A DNA stretch of 64,000 bases from the NCBI RefSeq assembly GCF_022664535.1, contig NZ_JAKUJY010000011.1, forward strand, positions 1-64,000, given 5' to 3'. Below the pieces are notes generated by a model that saw only the letters and a program-made list of their open reading frames with translations, was not told the DNA's origin and searched no databases. Below are positions 56,043 through 64,000 of the stretch, in pieces (within the stretch, counting starts at the first letter, position 1; each line of letters starts with the position of its first letter). This stretch comes from Sphingobium trunci (GTDB lineage: Bacteria; Pseudomonadota; Alphaproteobacteria; Sphingomonadales; Sphingomonadaceae). The translations under genes were made by a program, and so were the position numbers.

Positions 56043-56849
56043 CTACTGGAGCAGGATGATGCCGCCGCCCGCGATGCAGGCGAGGCCCGCCACCACGGAG
56101 GTGCCGCGTCCCCAGGGCAGCAGCTTTTCCATCGCCACCAGCAGCGTCAGCAGCGCGATCCAGACGAGGTTCATGATGCCGCCCGCGAACAGCAGCGCCA
56201 TCAGCATCCAGCAGCAGCCCACGCACCAGGCGCCGTGGATCATCCCCATGCGCAGCGCGCCCATCGCGCCCGGCCTGTAGTGACGGCTGAGGAACCGGGC
56301 CGGGTTGCGGCACTGGCGCAGGCAGGCGTCCTTCAGCGGGCTGACCTGATAGGCGCCCGCCGCGATCAGCAGGGCGGCGGACAGGGAGCGGCTGGGCGTC
56401 GCCATCGCCATGGGGGACAGCATGGCGGCCATGCTGAGGCGCCATTGCACGACCGTCGCCAGCAGGGAAAAGAGGGCCCAGACGAGCAGATAGCCGAGCA
56501 GGAAGCTTTCCGTCGCGGGGCGCTGCGCCGCGTCGCGATGGCCCATGGCGCGGGCGTAGAGCAGGATGGTCGGCGCGGCGGAGGGCAGCATCATCGCCAC
56601 CATCATCACCCACCACATGGCAAGCGTCACCGCGAACTGCCCCGCCGTCCACGGCCCGGCGGTCAGCATCATCAGCGCCATCATGTCGCCTGACGAGCCG
56701 GCCGGACCGATGCCCGCCGGTCCCAGCGAGGCCACGGGCGCCATCCCCATGCCCGCGCCCAGCAGCAGCCAGCCCCAGGCAAGCAGCACCAACGCCGCCA
56801 GCGCAGCCATGGACCACAGGCGATGGCGCGCGAGCAGCGGCTCCAGCAT
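56043..56849 (-). CDS. DUF2182 integral membrane protein
   Basis: 268 residues, about seven hydrophobic spans. Met-rich, His/Cys-bearing helices (MMVAMMLPSAAP, MGMIHGAWCVGCCWMLMALL) are characteristic of DUF2182, proposed to bind metal in the membrane. It is cotranscribed with the DUF1326 gene with a one-base overlap (TGATG); the pair is conserved in many Proteobacteria. Function unknown. Confidence 0.85.
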   Translation of the reverse strand: MLEPLLARHRLWSMAALAALVLLAWGWLLLGAGMGMAPVASLGPAGIGPAGSSGDMMALMMLTAGPWTAGQFAVTLAMWWVMMVAMMLPSAAPTILLYARAMGHRDAAQRPATESFLLGYLLVWALFSLLATVVQWRLSMAAMLSPMAMATPSRSLSAALLIAAGAYQVSPLKDACLRQCRNPARFLSRHYRPGAMGALRMGMIHGAWCVGCCWMLMALLFAGGIMNLVWIALLTLLVAMEKLLPWGRGTSVVAGLACIAGGGIILLQ

Positions 56850-57481
56850 CAGCCCCTGACGACGCCGTGGCTGTCGAGATGGAGATAAGCGAACTGGCCG
56901 TAGCTCGCCTGGTGGGCGAGCTGCATCGGCGCGATGGCGCGGCTGGCGCCGGAGCCGACTTCCGCCACTTCATATTCGAAGCCGTCGGGCAGGCGGATCT
57001 GGGCGCGGACTTCGGCGCCGTTGACTGGGCTGCGGATCGGTTCGCCGTCCATTTCCAGATGGCCGGGAATGCGCAGCCGCCCCTTGCGGCCCTCCACGTC
57101 CACGTCGAAATCGACTTGGGTGAAGACAGGCTCATGCATGGTCGTGATGGTAGAGGCGAACACCGCGAACACCGTCGCGAAGGGATCGGTGTCGCCGCCG
57201 GTCATGATGGTCAGCAGGGCCTGACGCTGCGCATCCGTCGCCCGTTCGTCGACGAAGGCCACGCATTCGCCCTGCCCTTCGTGGATCGGCCCCGGCCAGC
57301 GGAAGACGCCGGCAATGTTGAGGCCCGAAAGATCGGTGTCGCCATGACGGCCTTCATCGATGGCGATGCCGACCGCCGCCTGGCAATGCCCCTTGTCGGG
57401 CAGGCCGCCAAACTGGCAGTTGCAGCCATATTCGCAATTGCAGTTGGCGAATTCCCGGCCCTTGAGATTCCAGTAGACCAT
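56849..57481 (-). CDS. DUF1326 protein
   Basis: 210 residues. The N-terminus has the family cluster of cysteines CNCEYGCNCQFGGLP (about 14-28), followed by GHCQAAVGIAIDEG, and the TQVDFDVDVEGRKG segment. No signal peptide. The first gene of the operon; AAGGGGG stands before the ATG. Likely a partner of the DUF2182 membrane protein, perhaps in metal handling by the Cys cluster, which is inference. Confidence 0.85.
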   Translation of the reverse strand: MVYWNLKGREFANCNCEYGCNCQFGGLPDKGHCQAAVGIAIDEGRHGDTDLSGLNIAGVFRWPGPIHEGQGECVAFVDERATDAQRQALLTIMTGGDTDPFATVFAVFASTITTMHEPVFTQVDFDVDVEGRKGRLRIPGHLEMDGEPIRSPVNGAEVRAQIRLPDGFEYEVAEVGSGASRAIAPMQLAHQASYGQFAYLHLDSHGVVRG

Positions 57482-57629
57482 GGATCGAGTCCCCCTTCTG
57501 ATGGGCGCCCCGACTATAGCATATCGGTCAGGCCGCGTCGCGCTTTCGACAGCCGGTCGAGCAAGGGAAATGGATGGCGAAATTCTTGTCGACCGCCACC
57601 GCCTCTATCCCATGGTGCCCATGTCCCTT

Positions 57630-58229
57630 CTACAGCCTTGCCCCGGCGGCCCTCAAGCTTTCCTTGACGCGGGCGATGGCCATTTCGAGCGGGTCGGTCT
57701 CCCCCAGAAGGGCGAAGCTGCCGTTGAGGGCGAAGGTGCAATGGCCGTGGACCGTGGCCACCAGCGAACGGGCGAGGCGCGGCGCGATGGTCGCGGCTTC
57801 GGGCGGGAGGACGGCGGCGACTTCACGCACGACGACTTCGGTGAGGCCCGCCCGCTGCGCCGCATAATCCTCCGGCATGGGGACGCCCAGCGGCAGGCGA
57901 TGGTCGTAGATTGCCATCCAGATGTTGAGATTGTCGCGGGCGAAGGCGAAATAGCCCTCCACCAGCGCGGCGATCCGGTCCTTCGGATTGCCGGCGAGGC
58001 GCGCCTCCAGAAAGGCGGCCCAGAGGTCGAAGGTGCGCGTGTTGATCGCGACGACCAGCCGGTCGTAGCTGCCGAACACATTGTAGAGCGTGCCGACCGA
58101 ATAGCCGATCCGCTTGGCCACTTCCCGCGAGGAGAAACGGGCGAAGCCGACCTCCGCCATGTGGCGGTGGCCCTGCGCCACGATCATCGCGGCCAGTTCC
58201 TCGCGGCTGTGGTCGGAGCGTCTTCCCAT
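57630..58229 (-). CDS. TetR-family repressor
   Basis: 199 residues. Helix-turn-helix FSSREVAKRIGYSVGTLYNVFGSYDRL at about 32-58, then an all-helical ligand domain. It is divergent from the DUF2339 gene, and two tandem operator-like repeats lie between them (58251-58290), so it probably represses itself and that gene. Ligand unknown. Confidence 0.88.
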   Translation of the reverse strand: MGRRSDHSREELAAMIVAQGHRHMAEVGFARFSSREVAKRIGYSVGTLYNVFGSYDRLVVAINTRTFDLWAAFLEARLAGNPKDRIAALVEGYFAFARDNLNIWMAIYDHRLPLGVPMPEDYAAQRAGLTEVVVREVAAVLPPEAATIAPRLARSLVATVHGHCTFALNGSFALLGETDPLEMAIARVKESLRAAGARL

Positions 58230-58250
58230 GGGGAGAGCGATAACGAAAGA

Positions 58251-58290
58251 ATTGAACGCTGTCTAATAAATTTATTGAACACTGTGTAAT
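58251..58290. promoter_or_regulatory. Tandem TetR operators
   Basis: Two 17-bp direct copies, ATTGAACGCTGTCTAAT (58251-58267) and ATTGAACACTGTGTAAT (58274-58290), differing at two positions, 23 bp apart start to start. Each is a loose palindrome (TTGAAC/GTNTAA), as expected for two TetR dimers on neighbouring turns. Confidence 0.75.
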
Positions 58291-58337
58291 TTTACGCTAG
58301 CCATGGCATGGTTCGCAGGGATTCAGGGGCGCGACTC

Positions 58338-61289
58338 ATGTTTGTGATGCTGGTTCTGCTGGTTTTCGGGGTACTGATCTTCGACATGCGCAAGCGGTTG
58401 AAGATCGCGGAAATGCGGCTGGCATTGCTGGAGGATGCGGCGGCCGTTCCAGATGCCCGCCGTTCCGGCGCGGGTGGAGAGCCATATCCCGACCGTTCCG
58501 CCTCTGGTGACTTGCGGGAGATGGATCGCCGCCTGCGCGGGGAAGACGGTGGTGAAAAGCGGGTGCCACAGGCTGCGCGGGCGGTGGTGCGGACGGCGGA
58601 AACCGTCGAAGCCTCTCCCCCGGCACCGGTTGAGCCGGTCGCGCAAGCCCCTGTCGAAATGGTGGCGGAACCCACCCCTCCCCCGGCCGAACCCGCCCGG
58701 CCTTCCTTCGGCTTTGAGGAGCTGTTCGGGCGGCGTTTGCCGATCTGGGCGGGCGGCGTGACGCTGGCCGTCGCGGGCGTGCTGCTGGTCAAATATTCGA
58801 TCGACGCGGGATTGCTCTCGCCGCTGGTGCGGGTCGTGCTGGGGCTGCTCTTCGGCGGAGCGCTGATCGGCGGGGCGGAGTTCGCGCTGCGGCAGGAGGA
58901 GCGGGTGCGCGACTTCCGGGTGCGGCAGGCGCTCGCCGGGGCGGGGCTGGCGACGCTTTATTTCAGCATATTGGCGGCGCATGGGCTTTACGGGCTGGTG
59001 GGACCGGTGACGGCCTTTGCCGGGCTGGCCGGGGTGACGGCGCTGGCCATGGGGCTGTCGCTGCGCTTCGGGGCGCCCAGTGCGCTGCTGGGGCTGGTCG
59101 GCGGCCTGGCCGCGCCCGCGCTGGTCGAGGCGGGGCAGCCCAATGTGCCGCTGCTCAGTTGCTATCTGGCGCTGGCGGTCGGCGGGCTGTGCGCGCTGTC
59201 GCGGACGCAGCGCTGGATGTGGCTGGGCGTCAGCGCGCTGGTCGGCGGCGCGGGATGGGGCATCGTGCTGCTGGCCATGGGGGCGCTGGACCGGGCGTCT
59301 TCGCTGTCGGTCGGGCTGCTGGTGCTGATGCTGGGCGTGGCGCTGCCTCTGCTCGCCTTTTCGGGCGCGCGGGCCGTGCTTCCGCGGACCGGCGCTGCGG
59401 TGGTCGCGGCGGGGCAGATGGCGGCGCTGGTCGCGACCGGCGGCTTTGCCTTGCTGCATTGGGGGCTGTTCGGGCTGCTTTCCGTCGCTTTGGTCTGGCT
59501 GGGGCGTGAGGCGGGCCTGCGGCCGCTGGCGGCGGTCGGACTGGCCGTGGCGCTGTTGCTGGCCGGGATTTGGCCCGATCCGGAGATGGGGCGGTTCGCG
59601 CTGGTTCTGGCGGGCATGGTCGCGATCTATGGCGGGACGGCGCTGCGGCGGCTGTGGCGTGCTGGCGGCGGACTGATCGAGGCGGGGCAGGTCGCCGGGC
59701 TGGCGCTGGGCGGCTTTGCCGTGGCTTTCCTGCACTTTTACCGGGCGGGGCTGGATCAGGGATTTGCGGGGCTGGCGCTGGGCGCGGCGGCCTTGCCCGG
59801 GGTGGCGCTGGCACTGGGGTGGCGCAAGCCGCGGGAGGATGCACGCTTCGTGACGCTGGCGACGGCGGTGGGATTATTGCTGGTGGCGGCCGGGGCGCTG
59901 GGGCTGGCGGGCTGGGCCCTGGCAGCGGTGATCGCGGCCGTGGCGGCGGGCCTGCTGATGCTGGCGGAAAAGGCCGGGGACCGGCGGGTCGAATGGAGCG
60001 GCTGGGGCTTTGCCTTTGCGGCGCTGGTGGCGGTGGCCGGGTCGGACGATGTCGTGCGGCTTTGGGGCGAGGCGGCGGCGGGAATGCCGCTGCGCTGGGT
60101 CGCGGTGGCGGCGATGGCGGGGCTGTTCGCCTGGCGGGCGGCGTTCGCGGAAGGGCGGATCGTGGCGCAGGGCGCGGCGGTGCTGCTGGGCTATGGGGCG
60201 ATGGCGCAGGTCGTTCCGCCGATCTGGATGCCGGTGGGGGCGGCCCTGATGCTGGCGCTGGTGGCGGAGGGTGCCAGAAGGCTGGATGCCGGGCGCCTCG
60301 AAGCCGGACGAATGCTGGCGGGGCTTGGCGTGGGAGCGGCGCTGGTGGGGTTTTGGGCGGTGTGGCCGCTGGCGGTCTGGCTGGCCCATGCGCTGCTGTC
60401 GCTGGTCGGGGAGCCGATGCTGGTGCAGGATTTGCCTCCGCTGGGCGAAAGCGGGCGGCGGCTGGCGGTGCCTTCCGGGTTGCTGGCGGTGGCCCTGTGG
60501 CGGGCCGGGGGCGTGGTGGGGCCTTGGGCACGGCGGCTTGGCTGGGGACTGGCCGCAATGCTGGGCGGGGTTGGGGTGCATATAGCCTATAAGCAGGTCT
60601 TCGGACTGGCGAATGTTGGGGACGTGACGCGGCTGGCCTTTGCCGAGAGGACGCTTTGGGAAGGGCTGCTGATCGGGGCCGGATTTGCGGTCTGGCGAAA
60701 GGCCCGGCATGCCCTCCCTCGACCCCTCCCGCTTGCGGGAGCGGCGTTGATACTCCTCGGCCTTGGGCATTTGCTGGTCTATTCCGTGCTGCTGCATGAT
60801 CCGCTCTGGTATCCGCAGGCGGTGGGTGCGTTGCCTTTGGCGAATCTGCTGCTGCCTGCCTTTGCCTTGGCTTTGGGCGCGCTTTGGCTGGTCGAGAGGA
60901 TCGTGCCGGAATGGCGTTGGATGCGGCGGCCCGCCGATATCGCGCGGATGGTGCTGATCGCGCTGTTTGCGCTGGCGAGCCTGCGGCAGATGTTCGTGGG
61001 ACCGGTGCTGACGGTGCCGGGCGTCTCCCAGGCCGAGGATATCTTGCGCTCCGTGCTCGCGCTCGGGCTGGCGATCGGGTTCCTGCTCTGGGGCATCCGC
61101 ACACAGGCACGGGACTGGCGCATTGCGTCCCTGCTGCTGATGCTGGCAGCGGTGGCCAAGGTGTTCCTGCTCGACGCTTCGGGCCTTTCCGGGCTGCTGC
61201 GGATCGGGTCGTTCCTTGCCTTGGGCTTCAGCCTGATCGGGATCGGCTGGCTTTATAATCGCGTGCTGCGCGATCCGGTTAACGACTGA
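58338..61289 (+). CDS. DUF2339 polytopic membrane protein
   Basis: 983 residues from ATG 58338 (AGGGG upstream); ATG 58308 would add ten residues before the first helix. Membrane anchor, a charged and proline-rich linker (about 30-130), FEELFGRRLPIWAGGVTLAVAGVLLVKYSI which is the DUF2339 signature near 133, then more than 20 hydrophobic spans to the C-terminus. The fold suggests a large membrane complex component; function unknown. It is under likely TetR control. Confidence 0.85.
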   Translation: MFVMLVLLVFGVLIFDMRKRLKIAEMRLALLEDAAAVPDARRSGAGGEPYPDRSASGDLREMDRRLRGEDGGEKRVPQAARAVVRTAETVEASPPAPVEPVAQAPVEMVAEPTPPPAEPARPSFGFEELFGRRLPIWAGGVTLAVAGVLLVKYSIDAGLLSPLVRVVLGLLFGGALIGGAEFALRQEERVRDFRVRQALAGAGLATLYFSILAAHGLYGLVGPVTAFAGLAGVTALAMGLSLRFGAPSALLGLVGGLAAPALVEAGQPNVPLLSCYLALAVGGLCALSRTQRWMWLGVSALVGGAGWGIVLLAMGALDRASSLSVGLLVLMLGVALPLLAFSGARAVLPRTGAAVVAAGQMAALVATGGFALLHWGLFGLLSVALVWLGREAGLRPLAAVGLAVALLLAGIWPDPEMGRFALVLAGMVAIYGGTALRRLWRAGGGLIEAGQVAGLALGGFAVAFLHFYRAGLDQGFAGLALGAAALPGVALALGWRKPREDARFVTLATAVGLLLVAAGALGLAGWALAAVIAAVAAGLLMLAEKAGDRRVEWSGWGFAFAALVAVAGSDDVVRLWGEAAAGMPLRWVAVAAMAGLFAWRAAFAEGRIVAQGAAVLLGYGAMAQVVPPIWMPVGAALMLALVAEGARRLDAGRLEAGRMLAGLGVGAALVGFWAVWPLAVWLAHALLSLVGEPMLVQDLPPLGESGRRLAVPSGLLAVALWRAGGVVGPWARRLGWGLAAMLGGVGVHIAYKQVFGLANVGDVTRLAFAERTLWEGLLIGAGFAVWRKARHALPRPLPLAGAALILLGLGHLLVYSVLLHDPLWYPQAVGALPLANLLLPAFALALGALWLVERIVPEWRWMRRPADIARMVLIALFALASLRQMFVGPVLTVPGVSQAEDILRSVLALGLAIGFLLWGIRTQARDWRIASLLLMLAAVAKVFLLDASGLSGLLRIGSFLALGFSLIGIGWLYNRVLRDPVND

Positions 61290-61331
61290 GCTACAATTGC
61301 CGCATAATGCGTGAAGGACGGGGGTAAGAAA

Positions 61332-64000
61332 ATGTCCGCACCTGATCTGTCTTTGCTGAGTAAACGCCGTTTCGCACCGCTGTTCGTGGTGCAGTTCCTG
61401 GGCGCGTTCAACGACAATCTGTTGAAGTTCGCGCTGCTGTTCCTCGCCAATTTCGGCCTCTATCATGCGCAGCCCAACAAGGCGGAGATGCTGGCGACCA
61501 TCGCCACGGGGCTGTTCATCCTGCCCTATTTCCTCTTCTCCGCGCTGGCGGGACAGCTGGCCGACGCGTGGGACAAGGCGAAGCTGGTGCGCGTGGTCAA
61601 GGCGGCGGAGGTCGTCATCATGACCCTCGCCGTCACCGGATTCTGGCTGCAATCGGTGCCGCTGCTGCTGTCCTGCCTGTTCCTGATGGGGCTGCATTCG
61701 ACGATCTTCGGGCCGGTCAAATTCTCGATCCTGCCGCAGCATCTGGGCGCGCACGAGATCATGGGCGGGACCGGGCTGATCGAGGCGGGCACCTTCCTTG
61801 CGATCCTGAGCGGGCAGTTGCTGGCGGGCGTCATTCCGCCATGGGAAGCGGGGCTGGTCGCCGTCGGCCTTGCGACGCTGGGCTTCCTGGTCAGCCTTGC
61901 CGTGCCGCCCGCGCCCACGGTGGTGCCGGGCCTTCGGATCGAGCGCAATGTGCTGAAGAGCACCTGGGCGATCCTGAAGGCGGCGCGGCATGGACGGGGC
62001 GTGTGGCTGTCGATCCTGGGGATAAGCTGGTTCTTCGCCGTGGGCGCGGTGCTGCTCGCCGAATTCGCGCCGCTGGTGAGCGGCGTGCTGAAGGCGAAGC
62101 AGGAGGTCGCGACCCTCTTCCTGCTGATCTTCTCGATCAGCGTGGCGTTCGGGGCGATGCTGGTCAACCGGCTGCTCGGCGGCGCGGTGTCGGCGCGCTT
62201 CGTGCCGGTTTCGGCGCTGGCGCTGGCGGGCTTCATGATCGACCTGTGGCTGTCGACCAGTTCCTATGTACCGGTGCATCAGGGGTCCGGGATCGCGCAG
62301 TTCGCCGGGTCGCCGGGGAGCATGCGCATCATGGTCGATCTGTTCGGCATCGCCTTTGCGGGCGGCATGTTCGTCGTGCCGCTCTATGCCATCCTCCAGA
62401 CCCACAGCCCGCGCGAGGAACGGTCGCGCACCATCGCCGCCAACAATATCGTCAATGCCGCGGTCGCCGTGCTGCTGGTGGGCGCGGTGACGGCGATGCT
62501 GGCGCGCGGGACGAGCGTGCCAGGCGTGATCGGGGCGATGGGCTTTGCGACGCTGGCGGTGGCGCTGATCAGTTGCTGGCTGCTGCCGGAAACCGTCATC
62601 AAGGCGATCGTGCGCGGGTTGCTGCGGCTCTGCTACCGGGTCGAGGTCATGGGACCGGAGAATATGCCCGCCGCCGGCGAACCGGCGGTGGTCGTGGTCA
62701 ACCATGTCTCCTTCCTGGACGGGCTGCTGCTCGCCGCCTTCCTGCCGGGCAAGCCGACCTTCGCCGTGCATACGCGCATCGCGAAGGCCTGGTGGGTGAA
62801 GCCTTTTCTGGCGCTGTTCGATGCCTTTCCGGTCGATCCCACCAATCCGCTGGCGGCCAAGGCGATGGTGAAGGCGGTGCGCGAGGGGCGGACCCTGGTG
62901 ATCTTCCCGGAAGGGCGGATCACGGTCACCGGCGCGCTGATGAAGGTATTTGACGGCCCCGGCATGGTTGCGGACAAGGCCGATGCGCCGATCATCCCGG
63001 TCCGGATCGACGGGGCGCAGTTCACGCCCTTCTCGCGCCTCAAGGGCAAGGTCAGGCTGCGGCGCTTCCCCAAGATCACGCTCACCGTATTGCCACCGCG
63101 CCGCTTCACCATAGAGGGCGAGATGACGGCGCGGGCGCGGCGGGCGATTGCCGGACGGCGGCTCTATGACGAAATGAGCCAGATGATGTTCGCCACGTCG
63201 GACACGGATCGCACCCTGTTCGAGGCGCTGCTGGAGGCAGGCCATGTCCATGGCCGCGATGCGCCGATCGTCGAGGATGTGAAGCGCGAGCCTTTGAGCT
63301 ATGGGCGGCTGGTGACGGGCGCGCTGGTGCTGGGCCGGGCCTTGAACCGCTCGACACGGCAGGGGGAAGCGGTCGGCGTGCTGCTGCCCAATGTGGCGGG
63401 GGTGGCCGTGGCCTTCTTTGCCTTGCAGGCGGGCGGGCGCGTGCCCGCGATGCTGAACTTCACCGCCGGGCTGGCCAATCTGAAGGCGGCGTGCGCCGCC
63501 GCGCAGATCCGGACGATCATCACCGCGCGCGCCTTTGTCGATCAGGGCAAACTCGGCGATGTCGTGGCGGGGCTGGAGGCCGAGGGGATCGGCTTTCTCT
63601 GGTTGGAGGATGTGGCGGCGGGGATCGGCATGGGCGCGAAATTGCGCGGGCTGGTAACAAGCCGCTTTGCCGGGCGGGCGCACAAGCGGCTGAAGATTTC
63701 GCCCGATGATGCGGCGGTCATTCTCTTCACCAGCGGGTCGGAGGGGCTGCCCAAGGGCGTGGTGCTGAGCCATCGCAACCTGCTGTCCAACTGTCGCCAG
63801 CTGGCGGCGCGGATCGATTTCAATTCCTCCGACGTGGTGCTGAACGCGCTGCCGGTGTTCCACAGTTTCGGGCTGACCGGAGGCACGTTGCTGCCGATCT
63901 TTCATGGGGTGAGGACTTTGCTCTATCCCAGCCCGCTGCATTACCGGATCGTGCCTGCTTTGGCCTATGATGCCAATGCGACGATCCTGTTCGGGACCGA
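61332..64000 (+). CDS. MFS-acyltransferase-AMP ligase fusion, partial
   Basis: 889 codons before the right edge, no stop yet. Part 1 (about 1-430): twelve-span MFS transporter of the LplT type, starting RFAPLFVVQFLGAFNDNLLKF. Part 2 (about 435-630): PlsC acyltransferase with NHVSFLDG (His458, Asp463) and FPEGR at 525-529. Part 3 (from about 660): acyl-AMP ligase with LFTSGSEGLPKGVVLSH near 798-814. This is the single-chain form of LplT-Aas, which flips lysophospholipid inward and re-acylates it. 42 bp after DUF2339. The C-terminal end lies outside. Confidence 0.9.
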   Translation, partial: MSAPDLSLLSKRRFAPLFVVQFLGAFNDNLLKFALLFLANFGLYHAQPNKAEMLATIATGLFILPYFLFSALAGQLADAWDKAKLVRVVKAAEVVIMTLAVTGFWLQSVPLLLSCLFLMGLHSTIFGPVKFSILPQHLGAHEIMGGTGLIEAGTFLAILSGQLLAGVIPPWEAGLVAVGLATLGFLVSLAVPPAPTVVPGLRIERNVLKSTWAILKAARHGRGVWLSILGISWFFAVGAVLLAEFAPLVSGVLKAKQEVATLFLLIFSISVAFGAMLVNRLLGGAVSARFVPVSALALAGFMIDLWLSTSSYVPVHQGSGIAQFAGSPGSMRIMVDLFGIAFAGGMFVVPLYAILQTHSPREERSRTIAANNIVNAAVAVLLVGAVTAMLARGTSVPGVIGAMGFATLAVALISCWLLPETVIKAIVRGLLRLCYRVEVMGPENMPAAGEPAVVVVNHVSFLDGLLLAAFLPGKPTFAVHTRIAKAWWVKPFLALFDAFPVDPTNPLAAKAMVKAVREGRTLVIFPEGRITVTGALMKVFDGPGMVADKADAPIIPVRIDGAQFTPFSRLKGKVRLRRFPKITLTVLPPRRFTIEGEMTARARRAIAGRRLYDEMSQMMFATSDTDRTLFEALLEAGHVHGRDAPIVEDVKREPLSYGRLVTGALVLGRALNRSTRQGEAVGVLLPNVAGVAVAFFALQAGGRVPAMLNFTAGLANLKAACAAAQIRTIITARAFVDQGKLGDVVAGLEAEGIGFLWLEDVAAGIGMGAKLRGLVTSRFAGRAHKRLKISPDDAAVILFTSGSEGLPKGVVLSHRNLLSNCRQLAARIDFNSSDVVLNALPVFHSFGLTGGTLLPIFHGVRTLLYPSPLHYRIVPALAYDANATILFGT

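Noticed and set aside
56866..57667. 266-codon plus-strand open frame opposite DUF1326
   Set aside because: DUF1326 on the other strand has the family Cys cluster and is coupled to DUF2182.
59874..63941. 1355-codon minus-strand open frame
   Set aside because: It lies wholly antisense to DUF2339 and the LplT-Aas fusion, is very rich in Arg, His, Gln and Pro, and shows no motif. It is a by-product of high GC.

Overview
The window is GC-rich and densely coded. Its gene content fits an alphaproteobacterium of the sphingomonad group (Sphingobium, Novosphingobium or Sphingomonas): a very large TonB-dependent receptor among exported glycoside hydrolases, 4-hydroxybenzoate hydroxylase, a type III polyketide synthase cluster, and DUF2147, DUF2339 and DUF1326/DUF2182 proteins. 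The genus is inference; no rRNA or tRNA gene was seen.

Layout. 1-6.4 kb: a possible partial frame, an aldo/keto reductase and pobA in one minus-strand pair, a large exported protein of unknown function, a HAD phosphatase and a DUF2147 protein. 6.5-9.3 kb: a compact phenolic-lipid type cluster (methyltransferase, FAD oxidoreductase, type III PKS). 9.6-19.5 kb: potassium uptake, with kdpFABC, the sensor/regulator pair kdpDE, and the constitutive-type transporter kup converging on it 3 nt away; a 27-codon membrane ORF precedes kdpF. 19.7-23 kb: a small membrane protein, a GntR/FCD regulator, and an acyl-CoA dehydrogenase plus aminoglycoside-phosphotransferase-like kinase pair that resembles a split ACAD10/11 system.

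23-35.6 kb is a glucuronoarabinoxylan utilisation locus. GH51, GH115 and a TonB receptor are read leftwards; a FadR-type regulator, GH43 and a second GH51 are read rightwards. Candidate operators lie in the divergent gap. Together these could import xylan oligomers, remove (methyl)glucuronic acid and arabinose side chains, and cut the xylose backbone. 35.7-42.5 kb carries an FAD/NAD protein, a double-domain KaiC-like ATPase overlapping a hybrid histidine kinase, and an iron-type alcohol dehydrogenase. 42.6-48 kb carries a lone Flp pilin with a low-complexity tail, a GH31 alpha-xylosidase plus GH1 beta-glucosidase operon (xyloglucan-type sugars), and a tandem universal stress protein.

48-54.2 kb looks like an accessory segment with scars: a broken PIN-toxin/antitoxin pair, a YncE-like propeller, about 750 bp without a convincing gene, a DUF1593 protein of lower GC, a LysR/isochorismatase divergent pair, and a CDP-alcohol phosphatidyltransferase cut off exactly where the LysR gene ends. 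54-55.8 kb carries a divergent promoter region whose two leaders share the same bipartite element, three tiny overlapping or closely spaced genes (two of them apparent paralogues), and a spermidine-synthase-like protein. 56-64 kb carries DUF2182/DUF1326, TetR with tandem operators, a 980-residue DUF2339 membrane protein, and the start of an MFS/acyltransferase/AMP-ligase fusion that runs off the right edge.
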